Part shown: positions 24,945-36,281 of the stretch, piece by piece
How the letters are laid out: every line of letters starts with the position of its first letter
How positions within the stretch are numbered: position 1 is the first letter of the stretch
Source of the DNA: Conus ventricosus
Taxonomy: Eukaryota > Mollusca > Gastropoda > Neogastropoda > Conidae
Direction: 5' to 3'
Length of the DNA stretch: 64,000 bases
Assembly (NCBI GenBank): GCA_018398815.1
Contig: CM031595.1
Location: forward strand, 138,897,559-138,961,558
Notes under the pieces: generated by a model
Databases searched by the model: none
What the model was told of the DNA's origin: nothing
Seen by the model: the letters and a program-made list of their open reading frames with translations, nothing else
Program-made: the position numbers and the translations under genes

Positions 24945-24962
24945 GGGGGGGGGGGGGGGGGG
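24945..24962 (+). repeat. Poly-G, 18 bp
   Basis: Uninterrupted G run. Confidence 0.95.
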
Positions 24963-25532
24963 AGAGGGGGTTGATAACAGCAACGTAGTTGGGAAAAAAA
25001 TAACGAAAAGGTCAGCAGGAAAGCTCAGAAAAACTAACTTTTTCTCTTTGCTTTTTGTGGTGGCTCATATTCCTAACAGCTGACACTCCATAATGCACAG
25101 TGTTCACTTCAATTTCATCTCAATTTTCCACTTGAATAACTGTTATGAGCAATTTGTACTTGCGCATTTCCACTAAAACCTTGTTTTTCAGCTCTATTCA
25201 CAAATCTCTGGAGGAAAAGCAGGAAATACTTGTTCCGTCCTGTATATCAACTGCTAACAAAATCTTGACTTTACTTATGGCAAAGGACACTGCTTTTCAT
25301 TTTTTCCCAGGACCATAAAAGGAAGCTATTAGAATCAAACTGAAATCGTCTTTCCTCTTGGGAGCTGATGGTTCTTACGGAAGAATTGATGGAGAGCAAT
25401 CCATTTAATACCCTCAGGGATGACATTTAACTGGATTTCTTGCTTTCTTTTTTTTTCTTTTTTTTTTCTTTTTCTTTTCTTATTTTTCCTATTTTGGGTT
25501 CACATAACTGGAATCATGTCATGTTACCATGA

Positions 25533-25551
25533 CCCCCCCCCCCCCCCCCCC
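25533..25551 (-). repeat. Poly-C, 19 bp, followed by poly-T
   Basis: C run directly followed by a T run to 25562, i.e. A then G on the - strand. Confidence 0.95.
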
Positions 25552-25742
25552 TTTTTTTTTTTCCTTTATCAGTAATTCTTTAAAATGAAGAAACTTAAAG
25601 TTTTATTCTAAAAACACCTTGAAGAATAGGACTGGTAAATAAATTTCCATAAACACAAACAAAAAGAAGCCTACCAAATAAGAATACTTTATCTACAGCA
25701 GGAACAGGAAGAAAAGCATGATACCTAATGCTTGATGGTATC

Positions 25743-25743
<1 letters not shown>

Positions 25744-25809
<66 letters not shown>
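25744..25809. repeat. (CA)n microsatellite
   Basis: Perfect CA run of about 66 bp. Confidence 0.97.
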
Positions 25810-25811
<2 letters not shown>

Positions 25812-26974
25812 TGCACATGACCACAACAATGGGGAAAGAGAATCAAGATTCTTCTTCATTAACACACACCCCACTTTGGTGTGTCCTATTCTGGATTGCA
25901 GCCAGTGAAATTAGTGAAACGCATTGAAACCACAAACAGGAGGTAGTCCACCACAGTAAAATTCTCCCCAATACATTGCACATTGTAATGGAATCCCTAG
26001 CTCCAAGTGAACTCCAAACTCGACAGCTTGTGCAGTAAAAATGTATGCTCAAATGAAATGTGTTACTGATGCACCAAAACAATAAACATCATCACTGCAG
26101 ATACCAGTCACCAGCCCCAACCCTCCAAAGTGTAATAACTTTAGCAAAAGGTAGCTTGGTTTCATATGTAACTCCATCCTCCCCCTCAAAATCAATCAAC
26201 AGGTAAGTGAACATGTGAGCTTCTGTACGTGAGCCACCTAAAAAAAAAAAAAAGAATGGAACCCCATCTCAACAAGATTCTGCCCTCACAAATTACGCAG
26301 TAGATGTAGTCTCACCTTTTGAAACTAGAGATACACATACCCTGAAAAAATAGCTCAGGAGTTGCAATGGTATAAGCAGAGGTACAGGACCCTCACACAC
26401 TCAAACATCAAAAAAGTTGTAGGCTGTTCAGAAACAATTTGCCAGAACTACAACGTAACAGGAAGGTCAGGTGACTGATTTTACAACCCTCAAATAACAC
26501 AACAGTTTAGGCCAAATTCATTCCTCCGTACAAAGCAGTCCACAACCTGAGTAAAACTCATCTGTCAAGTTGTCAACAGCTACTCCAAATCTGTGGCCTC
26601 CATGAAATTCCATGGAATCCTCCAGAAAGCTTTAGTGTCTACCACACTTAGTTCCTGCCCTCAGGCTGCGGAAGGCTTCCACCTGACAATTCAGTGCCAA
26701 AGCTGATTCTTCAGGCTTTTCAAGACACTTTGTCCTATCACTGACCCTTCGATCTTGCAGTTTGAAGTCCGCAGTACAAGGCTACAACGATCAAGGTACA
26801 CAAATTGTTTGTTTATATGGTGAAGAGTTAATGAGAAGAAGAAGGTTTCAACTTAATCTTCCAACTGAGTAATTCTTCCAAAATATTTCAGAAATACTTA
26901 TATGTGATATTCAAAGACTTGAAGACATATGTTAATTTTTTTTTCAATTCTCTTGTTGATTATTCTAAAGTAGC

Positions 26975-26975
<1 letters not shown>

Positions 26976-27041
<66 letters not shown>

Positions 27042-27130
27042 TACGTGCGTGCATGCGTGTGTGTATGCATGCAAGCATGTGTGCGTGCGAGTGTGCGCGC
27101 ACGCACATGTGTGTGCGTGCGTGTGCATGT
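26976..27130. repeat. (GT)n with alternating purine-pyrimidine extension
   Basis: Perfect GT to about 27038, then GTACGTACGTGCGTGCATGCG-type alternation, a Z-DNA-prone composition. Confidence 0.93.
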
Positions 27131-27708
27131 GAGTGGGGAGGCAACTGATTTTTCTTTAACAAAAATTCATCACTGTGAATGAAAAATTTATCTGTTCACA
27201 CAAAAAGCAGACTAGTTATCAGTTCCATTATCTAACAAACTTTAATTTTGTTCTCTTCCCGCATAAAACAACTTTGAGGTAAATAAACACATGACTATAG
27301 GTAAATAAAAAAAATTCCAAGCAAATCAGAACTGTTCCCATAAAGCCCACGACAGCAGCGTAATAAGGCTGCATGCAGTATTTCATGTCAAAAGAGCCCA
27401 TAAAATGCTTGGCCATGTTACAGTCTCATGAAGAAAATGCCACCTTCTGACCACATGAAATGTCAATAAATCATGTGCACAATGCACCAAACTGCACAAA
27501 CAGTATAGACAAAACAGTCTCACTAATGTAAATAACACAACTGAATTTAATCAAATGACATATATAAAGGGGAAGCATTCTGACTTGAACGACGTTATGA
27601 CAGTCATACTGTGTGCTGCCTTACATGCGCACAACATAAAACAAATTATGACTGGCATTTTTTTCAGTGTGTGTGGATAATAATCCAAACATGAGTAAAA
27701 GTGTAACA

Positions 27709-27853
27709 GTAAGTCAGTATAATGAATTATTCAAGGGGAAACGGATGGCATTCTGCCACTATTAAGCTTCCTTGCTCAAACAGTGTAATAATAAGTCAGT
27801 ACAATGAAGCATTCAATGAGTAATGGATGGCATTCTGTTGCCATCATGCTTCC
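27709..27853. repeat. Diverged tandem duplication, about 80 bp x 2
   Basis: TAAGTCAGTATAATGAA..GGATGGCATTCTG..GCTTCC recurs as TAAGTCAGTACAATGAA..GGATGGCATTCTG..GCTTCC, with several substitutions between the two copies. Confidence 0.8.
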
Positions 27854-27907
27854 AGACAAACAGGCTTGTTGCCCAGATGTTACTCAAAAACTGATTTGTT
27901 CAATTAC

Positions 27908-27995
27908 GACTGGTGAGTTGATTTTAACGTGGTGACAGCCCTGATGTGGCCCTTTGCGGTCGGCTGGGCTATAAGCAACATTATCTTATCTTATC
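27908..27995 (+). mobile_element. 88-bp 3'-end copy of LINE-A
   Basis: GAGTTGATTTTAACGTGGTG to TTATCTTATC matches the 3' end of the LINE at 9247-15205. Perfect 12-bp target-site duplications TTGTTCAATTAC at 27896-27907 and 27996-28007. Confidence 0.92.
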
Positions 27996-28205
27996 TTGTT
28001 CAATTACTGTTTAATATTTCTTTTGTTGAAAGGCGACTATTTCAATATTCAACTTTGTTCACTAGCTAAAACATGGATCATTCGTGTTACAAATGTGTTG
28101 GCTTACAAACTTTAACCTTTACTATTTTTCATGTATGTTTTAACATTAGCAATCTTTGATGTAGATGTTAAATTGGTACGAATAAATTTAAATATAATCA
28201 AACTC

Positions 28206-28208
<3 letters not shown>

Positions 28209-28277
<69 letters not shown>

Positions 28278-28327
28278 GTAAATCTGTGTGTGCATGTGGT
28301 GTGCAATGTGGTGTCTTTTCCTCTGTG

Positions 28328-28360
<33 letters not shown>

Positions 28361-28385
28361 TGCGTGCGTGTGTGTGTGTATGTGT
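28209..28385. repeat. Two (GT)n microsatellites
   Basis: Perfect GT 28209-28276 and a second interrupted GT block about 28328-28385. Frames over them are repeat artefacts. Confidence 0.95.
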
Positions 28386-28568
28386 GCACACGTGCATGCG
28401 TGGGCGCATACATTCTTCTATCAGTTCACCATGCACCTAAAATTTCATAGATCATTACGATGCGGGTAAAATTTTTACGAGTCATGTTGCCATTTTTTAA
28501 TGATCAAAAGTTTTCATCATTTACACAGATAGACCAAACTTACAATGCACATGAGTCAGTTGTGTGTT

Positions 28569-28570
<2 letters not shown>

Positions 28571-28600
<30 letters not shown>
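28571..28600. repeat. (GA)n microsatellite
   Basis: GA run of 30 bp followed by a GT-rich stretch. Confidence 0.92.
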
Positions 28601-28602
<2 letters not shown>

Positions 28603-29269
28603 TATGTGTGCGTGTGTATGTGTGTGTGTGTGTTTGTGTGTATCTCAATCTCTCACTCCATCCCAAAGTACACACAGACAACTGAAAACATGTAACAAAT
28701 GACTACTCAAGCACTGACAAATTTGTTGTTAAACAGTCATTAGCCAAGCATATCTTTTACTGTAAAGGTTGGATGTTTTGTGTGAAAAGGCTCGACAATG
28801 CAATTTTCCATGGTTCATCTAACTATTCCAGCCATTTGCAGAAGCTATGTCCAAAAAGCTAAAAGACTGCTGACGAATTACTTTTTTTTTTTCAGGAGAA
28901 AAAATTTACCACAAACCGTTTCGTAATAGCAACAGCAAATAAAAGACACAAGTTTCCGTCAACTGATAATATTTAATAAGTAAACATCTGTCGATCTGTC
29001 AACTCATCTTTTATGAAAGGCATATTCCTTTTCAGGGGAACCTCCCTCCCGATTTGATCTGTCAAATCTTAAAAGTCGATAAACGTCAAATCTTTTAACC
29101 CCTTCATCACTATCCATTCCTGATTGCATAAATTCCCAGCACCGTCCATTTTTCTGCAGACACACTTTTCTTATACACCAATGTATATTAAACATGGTAA
29201 TCTCTAGGACTAAGCAAGCAATTCCTTAGCTGTCTGTTAAAACTTGGAAATAGATTGTAGATGAGTAAT
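28601..29269. other. Intergenic, nothing recognised
   Basis: AT-rich unique sequence with no supported feature. Confidence 0.5.
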
Positions 29270-29652
29270 TCAATAACATGCTGGACCCTCCTCAGCACCC
29301 TCCAAATAAGGCTCGCCCCAGTCCGACTCGCCAGCCAAAGACGTGTGCATTAACTTGGAAGTGTCATCTCTGGAGGCCAGACCAGATGCTGACTGATCAA
29401 CTGGCAAAGCAACCTGCATGTGAGGCTGATGCTGGGAGGACCAGACAGAAGGGTACTCATGGTTGCAGACTGCCCCGAGGTTGGAGCTCATGGGAGAAAA
29501 TGGGTTGTCCACCCTGGAGGGGAACACTGGGGCCGGACCAATATGGCAACCGTACAGGGATGGGCTGAGGCCAACCACATCAGCCACGGAAGATATACGA
29601 GGGCAGCTGCTGCAGCCATGAAGCCATGTGACACCCGACCCATTGATGGGGC
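29270..29652 (-). other. Unidentified GC-rich open frame
   Basis: A - strand frame of about 125 codons, open from a stop near 29652 to TGA near 29270, ending GESDWGEPYLEGAEEGPACY. Composition is GC-richer and more codon-like than the flanks. No ATG near its start, no recognised domain, and an overlapping open frame on the other strand. It could be the last exon of an unknown gene, or derived from a mobile element. I do not recognise it. Confidence 0.25.
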
Positions 29653-29738
29653 AGCGTTATAGAAGGGTAGGGGGGTAAATGATAGTACCCCATACAGGCC
29701 TCAACCCTTCAACAAGCAGAGCTGAAACTCACTGCACA

Positions 29739-30164
29739 CAGAGCTGCCAACCTGCTCATGCAGCTTACAGTAGCATTTCACAATTTTCACAGTAGCATTT
29801 CCAATTTGACAGTAGCAACTTAATTTTGCGCGCGTTCTAAAAAGAAATCAGGCCTATAACCAGTTTTACGGACCACATTAAAGCTACAGTACTCTTAGTA
29901 TATCTATAAATGTTATTATACAGAGATGAAGCAGAGGAAGAGGGCAAATTGTAAAAAAAAAATGTACGTACTACAGTAAAACCGAAAGCGGAAATGCAGT
30001 TCCGACAGACCGATAGAGACGTTACTTAGCGCTGTCCAAACAAAACGAAAGTATCTTCGAATTTTTTTGTTTCGCCGTAGCAATTTAATGATCATAGTAG
30101 CGTCGTAGCAAGCATTCTCTTGGCGTAGCAAACTACGGCGATCTCGTAGCAGTTGGCAGCTATG
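29739..30164. mobile_element. Candidate non-autonomous TIR element (MITE-like)
   Basis: Inverted ends CAGAGCTGCCAAC (29739-29751) and GTTGGCAGCTATG (30152-30164, inverse CATAGCTGCCAAC) differ at two positions and enclose 426 bp with repeated AGTAGCA/CGTAGCA words. TGCACA flanks both sides (29733-29738, 30165-30170). Ends starting CAGAG recall hAT elements, but hAT target duplications are 8 bp and only 6 match here. No transposase. Confidence 0.5.
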
Positions 30165-30481
30165 TGCACAGCGGGAACCGAGCCTGTTTTGGCTGGGGCT
30201 GAGCCCGCCAAAATGAGGGCTTGAGGAAAGGAGGCAACTGCAGTGCCCGGTACTGAAAAGTGTGCTGCAATGGTTGTCTCCCTTTTGCCCCTGCTTTGGC
30301 ATGACGCTTTGCAAGATGAGAATTGGTTCACCCCACCCTTGAGCCCTAGAGACTACCTAAGTAGGCTGTGCTTGAGACTGTGAAAGCTGTATTTGGGCCC
30401 CTCCATCAAGAGATTGTGAGGGCCTCTGCTCTGAAACTTCCCTGATCAGCAAGCCGCAGTTGGAGTATTTTGGGGGGTTTT

Positions 30482-30632
30482 CTCCGCGTACACAGGCTAA
30501 CACTCCTGCAGACACTCCCTGTATAGACAGGCACGGATTAATCCCGTCTACCCAACAAAGGGAGTGGAGTGTTGTGTGTATGACCGGTTTTTATCCCGCC
30601 ATTATGGCAGCCATACTCCAACTTCAGGGAAG
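30482..30632 (-). mobile_element. SINE-B copy 3
   Basis: Inverse-strand copy of the element defined at 24134-24289, including the central AACAAAGGGA segment missing from copy 1. More diverged; no clear target-site duplication seen. Confidence 0.8.
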
Positions 30633-30852
30633 GTGGATGCTATGTGTAACATGTCATCCATACCAACGGCAAAACGGGCCTTCTCTTCCAAAAGTTGGTG
30701 ATGGGATTTTATGTGTGTGCAAGATGTTATACGTACGTTCACACATGGAACCTCGCTTTACAGTCTCATTCGAAGGACTGTATGGGAAATGGCAACAGAA
30801 CGAATGTTAACTCTGAAGGAAAAATCCCCCTGTACTGAAACGGCCTGGCATA

Positions 30853-30928
30853 GATTCAAACCCGCAACCCTAGGATCACCAAGATTATGAGTCTGGCGCT
30901 CTACCACTGAGCTATATTCCGGCCCCCA
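30853..30928 (-). tRNA. tRNA-derived sequence (SINE head or pseudo-tRNA, CAT-like anticodon)
   Basis: The - strand reads with an A box (TAGCTCAGTGGTAGAGC), a loop CTCATAA flanked by CCAGA and TCTTGG, and a B box (GGGTTTGAATC). The acceptor arms (GGGCCGG / CCAGGCC) pair imperfectly and the anticodon stem has an extra base, so a functional Met tRNA is unlikely. It sits about 220 bp from SINE-B copy 3 on the same strand and may be the head of a separate tRNA-type SINE. Confidence 0.5.
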
Positions 30929-32190
30929 TTGGAGTAAATGAATGGTGAACCTCAGTTAGCCATAATTTCTGTGATTAAACTATGGTTGGGCCTCAAACAA
31001 AATGGGGCGGGTGAAACAGGGATGGGAGGGAGTTGGTGGGTTAAGCACAGGGAGCAAAAGAGGGAGAGAAAGGGACAACATGGAGATAAGAAGAGGAGTG
31101 AAAGTAGAGAGACATAGGCAAGGAGCGGACGTTGAAGAAAGCATAGGCACTAGTTATCTCTGACATAGACTGAGACAAGGATCTCTGTTATGTTTACAGC
31201 AGATCAGTGTTGGGTACGAGACAGTATAGCCAACAGCTGTCACTTATCAAAGTGAATACAACAGTCACAGAATGTTTGTTGCATGGATTCATACAACAGA
31301 AACTTTCAAGTCATGGTGATGCGGTGATAACTGTTGTATTGACTCAGGTCTTCTTGACAGTTGCCATCAAAACTGTTCATCATCAGAATGAGGTTCTCAA
31401 AGTAACAGCATGAGTAATGTCCCCTAGATCAAAACTCGTTCACAACACTACAACTTATTGCACCTATGAGCCACGGCTCAGCATATGTAATTAAACATGT
31501 GCTCACAAATAGTTATGGTGATTGCCAAGCTAAAAACTACAACTTTTTATTTCTAAACTCTGATCTCTGAGGCTACTAAAAATGGCAGCATCTTTATTTT
31601 CATGATTCTATTCTTAGCTCGCTGTAGGGTTCTCTTCTGATCTGCATCGATCAGACAAACTAGAGAACCAATATTTACACGAATCAAACTGATCATTTGC
31701 GACGCACAAATGAGCATTTTTAATGATAGCTGGATATCATTTTCGCTTGAACAGTCACTCTTCAGCATCACATGATCAAGCGAACACGCCCACGTCAAGA
31801 AGCAAAGCCTAAGACGTGGTTTTCACATGAAGACTGCTGAACTGATCCCTGAATCGTCAGTCCACTGTTGTTCCTATCTTTCCCTCAACATTTTCCTGAA
31901 TGACTGTTTTTACCAGGTCACTACATCTGATTACACGGCAAAACCCGAGTCGCTCTCTTAACTGATGTCAGCAGAACTTCACATGGTCTGATGTCCTGCT
32001 TGATTCTTTGATGCACATGATCACTATGCCTGGTGTTCAGTATTTTGCCCTCATACTCATGTCCATGTCTACTGTATAACCACCATGAAATACGGCACAA
32101 ATCCCACAATGGCCTGAAGTATGAACACCACAAACAAACAAAAAACCTTGATGACAGGAAAAACAACCAAAAAAACTATCGTGATGATTC
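30929..32190. other. Non-coding, downstream of the last visible LIG1 exon
   Basis: Should be LIG1 intron if the gene continues leftward. I searched by eye for the ligase core (YHP..DACW, KYDG) on the - strand and saw none. A + strand frame at 31207-31413 has no recognised similarity. Confidence 0.4.
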
Positions 32191-32671
32191 CAAAAGGCTG
32201 CTGAGAGGAAAACAAACACCATCAAACAAACATGATAGCTTAAAAATGTTCCTACGAGTACAAACACCAAAACAAACACCATCAAACAAACATGATAGCT
32301 TAAAAATGTTCCTAAGAGTACAAACACCAAACAAAACATCAAATAGACACAATGGCTTTGAAAATCTGCTGAAAGGAGTACAAACACCATCAAACAAAAC
32401 ACAAAAATATACACAATGGCTTTGAAAACCTTCTGAGAGGAGTACAAACGCCATTAAACAAATCACAAAATATAGTATGACAGCTTAAAAAATCACCTAA
32501 GAAGAGTACAAATACCGTAACACAAAGCACAAAACAGCATAATCACTTAAAAAGCTTTTGATAGGAGTACAAACGCACATCAAAGAAAATGCAAAACATA
32601 GTGTGAGGGTTAAGAAGAAAAAAAACCAGCTTCAGAGAGGAGTACAAACACCATTCAACATAATTATATAC
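32191..32671 (-). repeat. Minisatellite built from the LIG1 exon 8 end and its splice donor
   Basis: About eight degenerate 60-75-bp units, marked by GAGTACAAAC near 32256, 32316, 32376, 32440, 32504, 32565 and 32640. Read on the gene (-) strand, units contain a TCAGMAG-TTTTCAA-GCCATTGTGTATAT segment that aligns with the last ~25 bases of exon 8 (GTCAGCAGCTTCTTCAAGCC) plus its donor GTATAT and the following intron start. The intact exon is therefore one end of the array. Confidence 0.75.
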
Positions 32672-32816
32672 CTTGATGGCTTGAAGAAGCTGCTGACGGG
32701 CTTGGGCGAGTCTGTTGACTTTTTCACCTCCGTCTTGTCCTCTTTCTTGGGCTTCTGGGCCTCCTTGTCACTCTCAGTCTTCTTGTCTGTGGTTGGAGTA
32801 GACGGCTTTCTTGGTG
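32672..32816 (-). CDS. LIG1: DNA ligase I, exon 8 (N-terminal region)
   Basis: Acceptor TTTAG before 32816, donor AAG|GTATAT after 32672. Entering in phase 1 it reads APRKPSTPTTDKKTESDKEA, then a Lys/Glu-rich stretch, then SPKPVSSFFKPSR. Human LIG1 has a comparable SSFF-TPRK element just before its catalytic portion (family knowledge). The region is a disordered, charged linker in which SSFF can act as a weak PCNA-box-like motif (inference). The exon ends in phase 2; the next exon, expected to begin the DNA-binding domain, is not found. Confidence 0.75.
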
Positions 32817-32939
32817 CTAAATATATTAAAAAACAAAGTGATAATGCTGATTTGTGTCCAAATGTTCACTCCTAGAAATATGATGCAGCACCACAGATTC
32901 ATAAATAAGAATATAGGTTTCTGGATTCTGGATTCGACA

Positions 32940-33045
32940 TTAGAAAAGTAGTTACAGACTCAGAATCAAAAACTTACTTAGAGCAGGTAAGTACTTACCT
33001 GCTCTAAGTAAGTTTTTGATTCTGAGTCTGTAACTACTTTTCTAA
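32940..33045. repeat. Perfect 106-bp palindrome
   Basis: Two 53-bp arms, 32940-32992 and 32993-33045, are exact reverse complements with no spacer (centre AGGTAAGTACTTACCT). The 12-bp direct repeat CACAGATTCATA lies at 32892-32903 and 33046-33057. It lies in the LIG1 intron between exons 7 and 8. Confidence 0.98.
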
Positions 33046-33748
33046 CACAGATTCATAGTTCTGCACACAAAGCATAACAAATAAAGAAAAGCAAGATTCA
33101 GATTAATGAAAAGAAAAAAAAAAGGCTGATGCTCTCAGCAACGTAACACTAACTGGTACAAGCTTTTGAATTACTCCAAATCATGATTTCTCCAACAATC
33201 AGCATATGACTCAAGCTTTGGCATACTTCTGATATATTACACTCCCTTTCTAGATTCTCTAGGTGCACAAGATTACTAAGAATGCTCATAACTTCAAAGT
33301 TTTCACCAATTCAATGCATGCGTTCAAATCAATCGTTGTGCTTTTCTAAGATTACTCTGTTCAAAGCTGTGCCCAAATCATAGCATCTAGCACTGCATTT
33401 CATGGGAAGCAATTACAGAATTTGGTCAATTAACTGATGAAAATATTCCTTCTAATGCAAAAATTGGTAATTATGAGAGTACTCCCGAAGTGATGTCTAA
33501 GGCGCTTCCGCTAGGATGGATTTGTTTTTTATGTTGCCTACAAAAATGAAATGAGAACACACATTCATATTACATTCCAGGCACAAATTAAAAGTTTTCC
33601 AGCATTAGGCAGTAAAGCCTAGTGTTTGAAGATGCTTTCCACTTGCATACAAAGGTGATCCACCAATTCCTCTGGAAGGCACGTTGTACAACAAACATGA
33701 AACTCTTTAAAAATTCTGCCTTAACCTTCATTAATATTCATAACTTCT

Positions 33749-35897
33749 TCATCATCATCATCATCATCCGTTGAGCGGCCACAATCATCAGGTTGATTAT
33801 TCTGCCGCTTTGGGGTTGACGCAAAAAAAAAAAAAAAAAAAAAAAAGCATTCACACTCTCACTACACAGCAGACAGTAATTTGAATAAAGCTAAAATAGC
33901 TATGCGTGGATCTGCTGGCAGGCTACCACGGTCACCCTGTCCCCCCTCGGGGGTAAGCCAGCCCTGACTACACATAAGGTGCAGCCAAGCCCACTTAAAA
34001 AAAAAAAAAACACCTATCCCTATATCCCTACTCTGGTTCCTACTCTAATTTGATCGGACCCTTGACACGAATGTGTCGAGGGTTTTGGCTGATACTACTG
34101 CCTCAGTCAGGTCATTCCAGACCCTGATGGTATTGGGAAAGAATGCCTGTTGTCGGTATTGGGTGCGGCAATAGATCTGGGTCAGTTGCTGTGAGTGTCC
34201 TCTTCTTTGTCTTGGTGGTGCAGGTTTCAGTTTGGCAGCGTCCACACAGACCTCCTCATGCAAGATTTTGTACAACATGGTGAGGCGGGAGGTCTTCCTG
34301 CGTTGCTGGAGTGGATCCCAGCCCAGTTTGTCTATCATAGATTTTACACTTGAAGTGTTGTGGTATCTTCTGAGAACAAACCGGGCTGCTCTGCTCTGTA
34401 TTGCCTCAATCCTGCTGATATTTTGTTTTGTGTGTGGATCCCACACTGTGCAGGCGTACTCCAGTATGGGCCTCACGAAGGACTTGTACGCCGTTTCTTT
34501 CAGCTGGATGGCACTGATTCGAAGGTTGCGGCGAAGGAAGCCGAGGGTCTTGTTGGCCTTCGAACAGATGTTATTAATATGCTCATCCCAGCTGAGATCG
34601 TGACTGATGGTAACGTCAAGATATTTCGCCGAGCTGACTGTGGCTAAATTCTGGCCGTGTAGGTGATAGCTGTTTGGCAAGGGTTTTTTCTTCCTGGTCA
34701 CTGGGAGGGTGGTACATTTCCCTGGGTGAAAGGCCATGTCCAGCTCTTCTCCCACTGTTCGAGTTTGAGGAGGTCTTGTAGCTGTTCTTGGTCCAGGCCC
34801 GATGTTATCAGCCGGTATACAGCAGTGTCGTCAGCGAAGAGGCGCGTCATCGAAGTGAGTTGGTCCGGTAGGTCATTGATGTATACTAGGAACAAACTGG
34901 GTCCAAGTACTGACCCCTGCGGAACCCTGACCTTACGGTGACGCAGTCCGACCTCGCCCCTTGGACCACTACTGCTTGCTGCCTGTCTCGAAGGAAACCC
35001 TTGATCCAGTTATTGACTTTCCCCCTGACACCATAGTGATGGAGTTTATGGGTCAGGAGGCTGTGGTTTACTTTGTCAAAGGCCTTGGCAAAGTCCAGCA
35101 CTACGATGTCAGTCTGCCCTCCCTTCTCCATGTTGTCAGACAGTTCTTCGGCAAATTCCAGCAGCTGGGTCTCGCAGGATCTTTTTCGACGAAATCCGTG
35201 CTGTCGGGGGGTCAGTATCGTATTTTCCTCGAGGTGGTTCATGAGGGCGGTGACTACAATGTGCTCCAAGATCTTGCATGGGATGCTGGTCAGCGATACT
35301 GGTCTGTAGTTTGCAGGATCGTAATGTTCCCCCTTCTTGAAAACAGGTGTCACGTTTGCCGTTCGCCAATCTGATGGGATGGTGCCTTTGTCGATGGAAG
35401 TCTGAAAAATCAAGGTCAAGACCGGAGCCACTTCATCAGCCAACTCTTTCAGCACTCGTGGGGTGATGCCATCTGGACCGCATGCTTTGTTGGGATTAAG
35501 TTTCACCAGCAGCTTCCTGACGCCTTCCTCCGTGATGCAGAGTTTGCTGAGCTCCGTGTAGTCTCCCTTGTCCATGCCGCACTTCTCACTGAACTCTTGC
35601 TGGGTGTAGTCTCGACCCTCACTGAAGACTGAATGGAAGTGGTTGTTCAGGATTTCTGCTTGCGCCTTGGGGTCCGACACCAACTGACCATTAACCTTCA
35701 GGGGGGAGACTCCGATTTTTGCAGATCTCTGACTCTTGATGTAAGTCCAGAAGCGTTTTGTTGTAGGTGGTTCGTCTGGGCTGCTTGGAGTCAGTGCGTC
35801 ATTTACATATTGCCAATATGCCCGCCTCAGTTTCCTCTGGATTGTTCTGCGGAGTTGTTGAGACTCATTTTTACAGTTCTGTCTTTGAGTCGCATTT
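33749..35897 (-). mobile_element. LINE-B copy 1 (CR1-like), 5'-truncated
   Basis: A - strand non-LTR reverse transcriptase fragment of 2.15 kb ending in a (GAT)n-type tail (ATC run at 33749-33769). Motifs: NPNKACGPDGITPRVLKELA, VFKKGEHYDPANYRPVSLTS, VVLDFAKAFDKVNHSLL, YINDLPDQL, LFADDTAVYRL (catalytic DD), and a C-terminal RAARFVLRRYHNTSSV-KLGWDPLQQRR block typical of CR1-like LINEs. The endonuclease is missing through 5' truncation at about 35897. Frame breaks near 34740 and 34890 differ from those in copy 2. Same strand as LIG1, inside an intron. Confidence 0.92.
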
Positions 35898-36281
35898 TAC
35901 TGTTGTTACACAGCCATGCTCCAAATACCCAATTCTACAGTTCAGCTGCTTTCAGACTCTGAAAACAGGCCTCAAACGACAGCGTGTTCTTACACACAAT
36001 AAAATGTTGGTCATATAGATACTTCTATAACACTCCCCATATGGCCAACAAACACCTTCAGAAATGACTCCGTCACGTGCCCTCAAATAACCATATGACC
36101 AGACCAGACAGCTCTGGAAATGAATCTCTACGACAACCTTGACGATCTACAGAGCTGTTTGTGAGGGCAGTTGGCTGAGTCAACCAACTATTGACAAAGA
36201 ACAACATATCTATAGTAGGAACAGAAGAGCCACTTCTGTTAAACTGTTGCTCTCCCACACAGCATTCACTGACATACTCAC

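Larger units (their letters stand above)
24301..27708. other. Intergenic, no gene recognised
   Basis: Contains poly-G 24945-24962, poly-C 25533-25551, (CA)n 25744-25809 and (GT)n 26976-27038 with an alternating purine-pyrimidine extension to about 27130. No coding similarity seen. Confidence 0.55.

Noticed and set aside
30853..30928. A functional tRNA-Met gene
   Set aside because: Imperfect acceptor and anticodon stems; better explained as a tRNA-derived repeat or pseudogene, and listed as such.
34232..35962. + strand frames within LINE-B copy 1 (and 47053-48780 in copy 2)
   Set aside because: Antisense shadows of the - strand reverse transcriptase.
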